Source: an uncultured Psychromonas sp. (lineage in GTDB: Bacteria > Pseudomonadota > Gammaproteobacteria > Enterobacterales > Psychromonadaceae). From it: a stretch of DNA of 35,496 bases. Where the stretch lies: NCBI RefSeq assembly GCF_947489755.1, contig NZ_CANLFB010000038.1, positions 1 to 35,496 on the forward strand, given 5' to 3'. The translations under genes and the position numbers were made by a program. Positions 34,467 through 35,496 of this stretch are shown in pieces. Below the pieces are notes generated by a model, which ran no database searches, had not been told where the DNA came from, and worked only from the letters and a program-made list of their open reading frames with translations. The stretch's first letter is position 1; the number at the start of each line of letters is the position of its first letter.

Positions 34467-35381
34467 ATGAAAAAAACATTATTAGCAACAGCGGTTTTAG
34501 CGAGTTTAGTTTCAGCAGCAGCTCAATCTGCAACTGTATACGATCAAGATGGAACAACACTTAAAGTTGGCGGTCGTGCTGAAGTACGTGCAGAATTTAA
34601 AGATACTGACGATGGTTCTATTGTTGATAAAAGCCGTGCTCGTATTAATTTTAGCGGAGTTACAAAAATTTCTGATACGTTGACAGGTTTTGGTTTTATG
34701 GAATATGAAATCAAACCAGGTGAAGAAGTTGATAATCGTTATCTATTTGCTGGTTTTGGCACTCAAATCGGTGACTTCTCTTACGGTCGTCAAGATACTG
34801 CTAATGTACAAGTCTCTGATATGACAGATATCGCTTCTGTTCACTCAGGTTACCAGCAAGTATTTGATGCATCATCAGACAAAGAAAATAATACCTTTTT
34901 ATACTCTGGTACATTTATTGATGCATTAAATGTACAAGCTAACTATACAGCTGGTGAAGTTGATGATGCTGATTCATTCGGTCTTTCTGCTTTGTACTCT
35001 TTTGACTTTGGTTTAGATTTAGGTGTGGCTCACACTGACGCACAAACTGATGAAACGCAAACAACATTAGCCGCTGCTTACTCGGCAGGTAAATTTTATG
35101 GTGCTATTTCATATGCATTAGGTGATGCATTTAACGATGCAGATGTTATTTCTGACATGACTTCATTAGAAGTCGCATTGCAATATAAATTCACTAAACA
35201 ATTCCGCATGATCGGTATTATTGCTCAACAGGAAATTGATGATATTGATACGGAAGATTTTTATGCAGTAGAAGCGCAATATCGCTTTAATAAATCAATT
35301 CGTACTTTTGTTACTTATCAGTTGAATCAAATTGATGGTGATGAAGACTCATTAGTGGCAGGTATTCGTTACAACTTCTAA
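34467..35381 (+). CDS. Outer membrane porin (OmpC/PhoE-like)
   Basis: A 304-residue general porin. It has a signal peptide (KKTLLATAVLASLVSAAAQSA, cleavage about residue 22). The first mature residues TVYDQDGTTLKVGGRAEVRAEF are typical of Vibrio/Shewanella trimeric porins. FGTQIGDFSYGRQDTA resembles the pore-lining family segment, the DDADSFGLSALYSF strands alternate, and the C-terminal Phe in GIRYNF is the BAM recognition signal. It is shorter than E. coli PhoE (about 350 residues), so it may have shorter loops. The mature protein is rich in Asp and Glu, with no visible anion-preference signature. The Pho box ahead suggests phosphate-responsive expression. Substrate unknown. Confidence 0.92.
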   Translation: MKKTLLATAVLASLVSAAAQSATVYDQDGTTLKVGGRAEVRAEFKDTDDGSIVDKSRARINFSGVTKISDTLTGFGFMEYEIKPGEEVDNRYLFAGFGTQIGDFSYGRQDTANVQVSDMTDIASVHSGYQQVFDASSDKENNTFLYSGTFIDALNVQANYTAGEVDDADSFGLSALYSFDFGLDLGVAHTDAQTDETQTTLAAAYSAGKFYGAISYALGDAFNDADVISDMTSLEVALQYKFTKQFRMIGIIAQQEIDDIDTEDFYAVEAQYRFNKSIRTFVTYQLNQIDGDEDSLVAGIRYNF

Positions 35382-35424
35382 ATATTAATCCATATTATTA
35401 GATTGTTAAACCCGGCTTATGTTA

Positions 35425-35460
35425 ATGCCGTTCACTTAAGGTGAACGGCATATTTGCTTT
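35425..35460 (+). terminator. Terminator after the porin
   Basis: Strong 11-base stem ATGCCGTTCAC / GTGAACGGCAT around a TTAAG loop, followed by a modest T-rich tail (ATTTGCTTTT), 43 bases after the porin stop. Confidence 0.75.
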
Positions 35461-35496
35461 TAGCTACTGGATATCTATTTTTAGATGATTTTAAAC

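Overview
The window is an AT-rich chromosomal replication-origin region from a marine-type gammaproteobacterium. Gene content and protein sequences fit the Alteromonadales/Vibrionales, and a cold-adapted Psychromonas-like genus is my best guess, inferred without any database search. It carries an Enterobacteria/Vibrio-type oriC between mioC and mnmG, the parAB partition genes, the complete F1Fo ATP synthase operon, glyQS, and the dnaA-dnaN-recF-gyrB and rpmH-rnpA-yidD-yidC blocks, followed by mnmE. Nearly all of it is core genome.

Layout. Positions 1-300 hold, on the minus strand, a textbook rRNA-operon P1 promoter pointing out of the window, so an rrn operon probably lies just beyond the left edge. 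Then come mioC, oriC (DnaA boxes, dense GATC sites, AT-rich unwinding region), mnmG-rsmG-parA-parB and atpIBEFHAGDC, ending in a strong terminator near 12.58 kb. From 12.9 to 16.7 kb lies a small accessory stretch: a secreted DUF3015-like protein, a DUF4105/Lnb-N-like protein with a probable outer-membrane C-terminus, a 51-residue YhfL-like lipoprotein and a DUF2161-like PD-(D/E)XK protein. glyQ-glyS and avtA follow. Next is about 1.9 kb with no convincing gene but several repeats, including nested inverted repeats that look like the remains of a small mobile element. The minus-strand dnaA-dnaN-recF-gyrB cluster then faces away from rpmH-rnpA-yidD-yidC and mnmE on the plus strand. The window closes with an outer-membrane porin behind a well-formed Pho box promoter.

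How it works together. The window contains initiation (oriC, DnaA), replication processivity and topology (DnaN, GyrB, RecF), and segregation. ParA and ParB are encoded at 3.7-5.4 kb, and four parS sites (three perfect TGTTTCACGTGAAACA, one with a single change) lie at 20.05, 20.17, 21.5 and 25.9 kb. The last of these is inside the recF coding sequence. MnmG and MnmE, partners in tRNA wobble-uridine modification, sit at opposite ends of the window.

Points worth a second look: the clustered parS sites; a DnaA whose P-loop and sensor-2 region depart from the usual gammaproteobacterial sequence; a block order that differs from the Vibrio/Shewanella origin as I recall it; the PhoB-type porin promoter; the DUF3015/DUF4105 pair with a terminator between them; a GNRA-capped hairpin between atpA and atpG; and the repeat-bearing non-coding stretch. 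I did not find a wholly new multi-gene system such as a defence island, CRISPR array or biosynthetic cluster.
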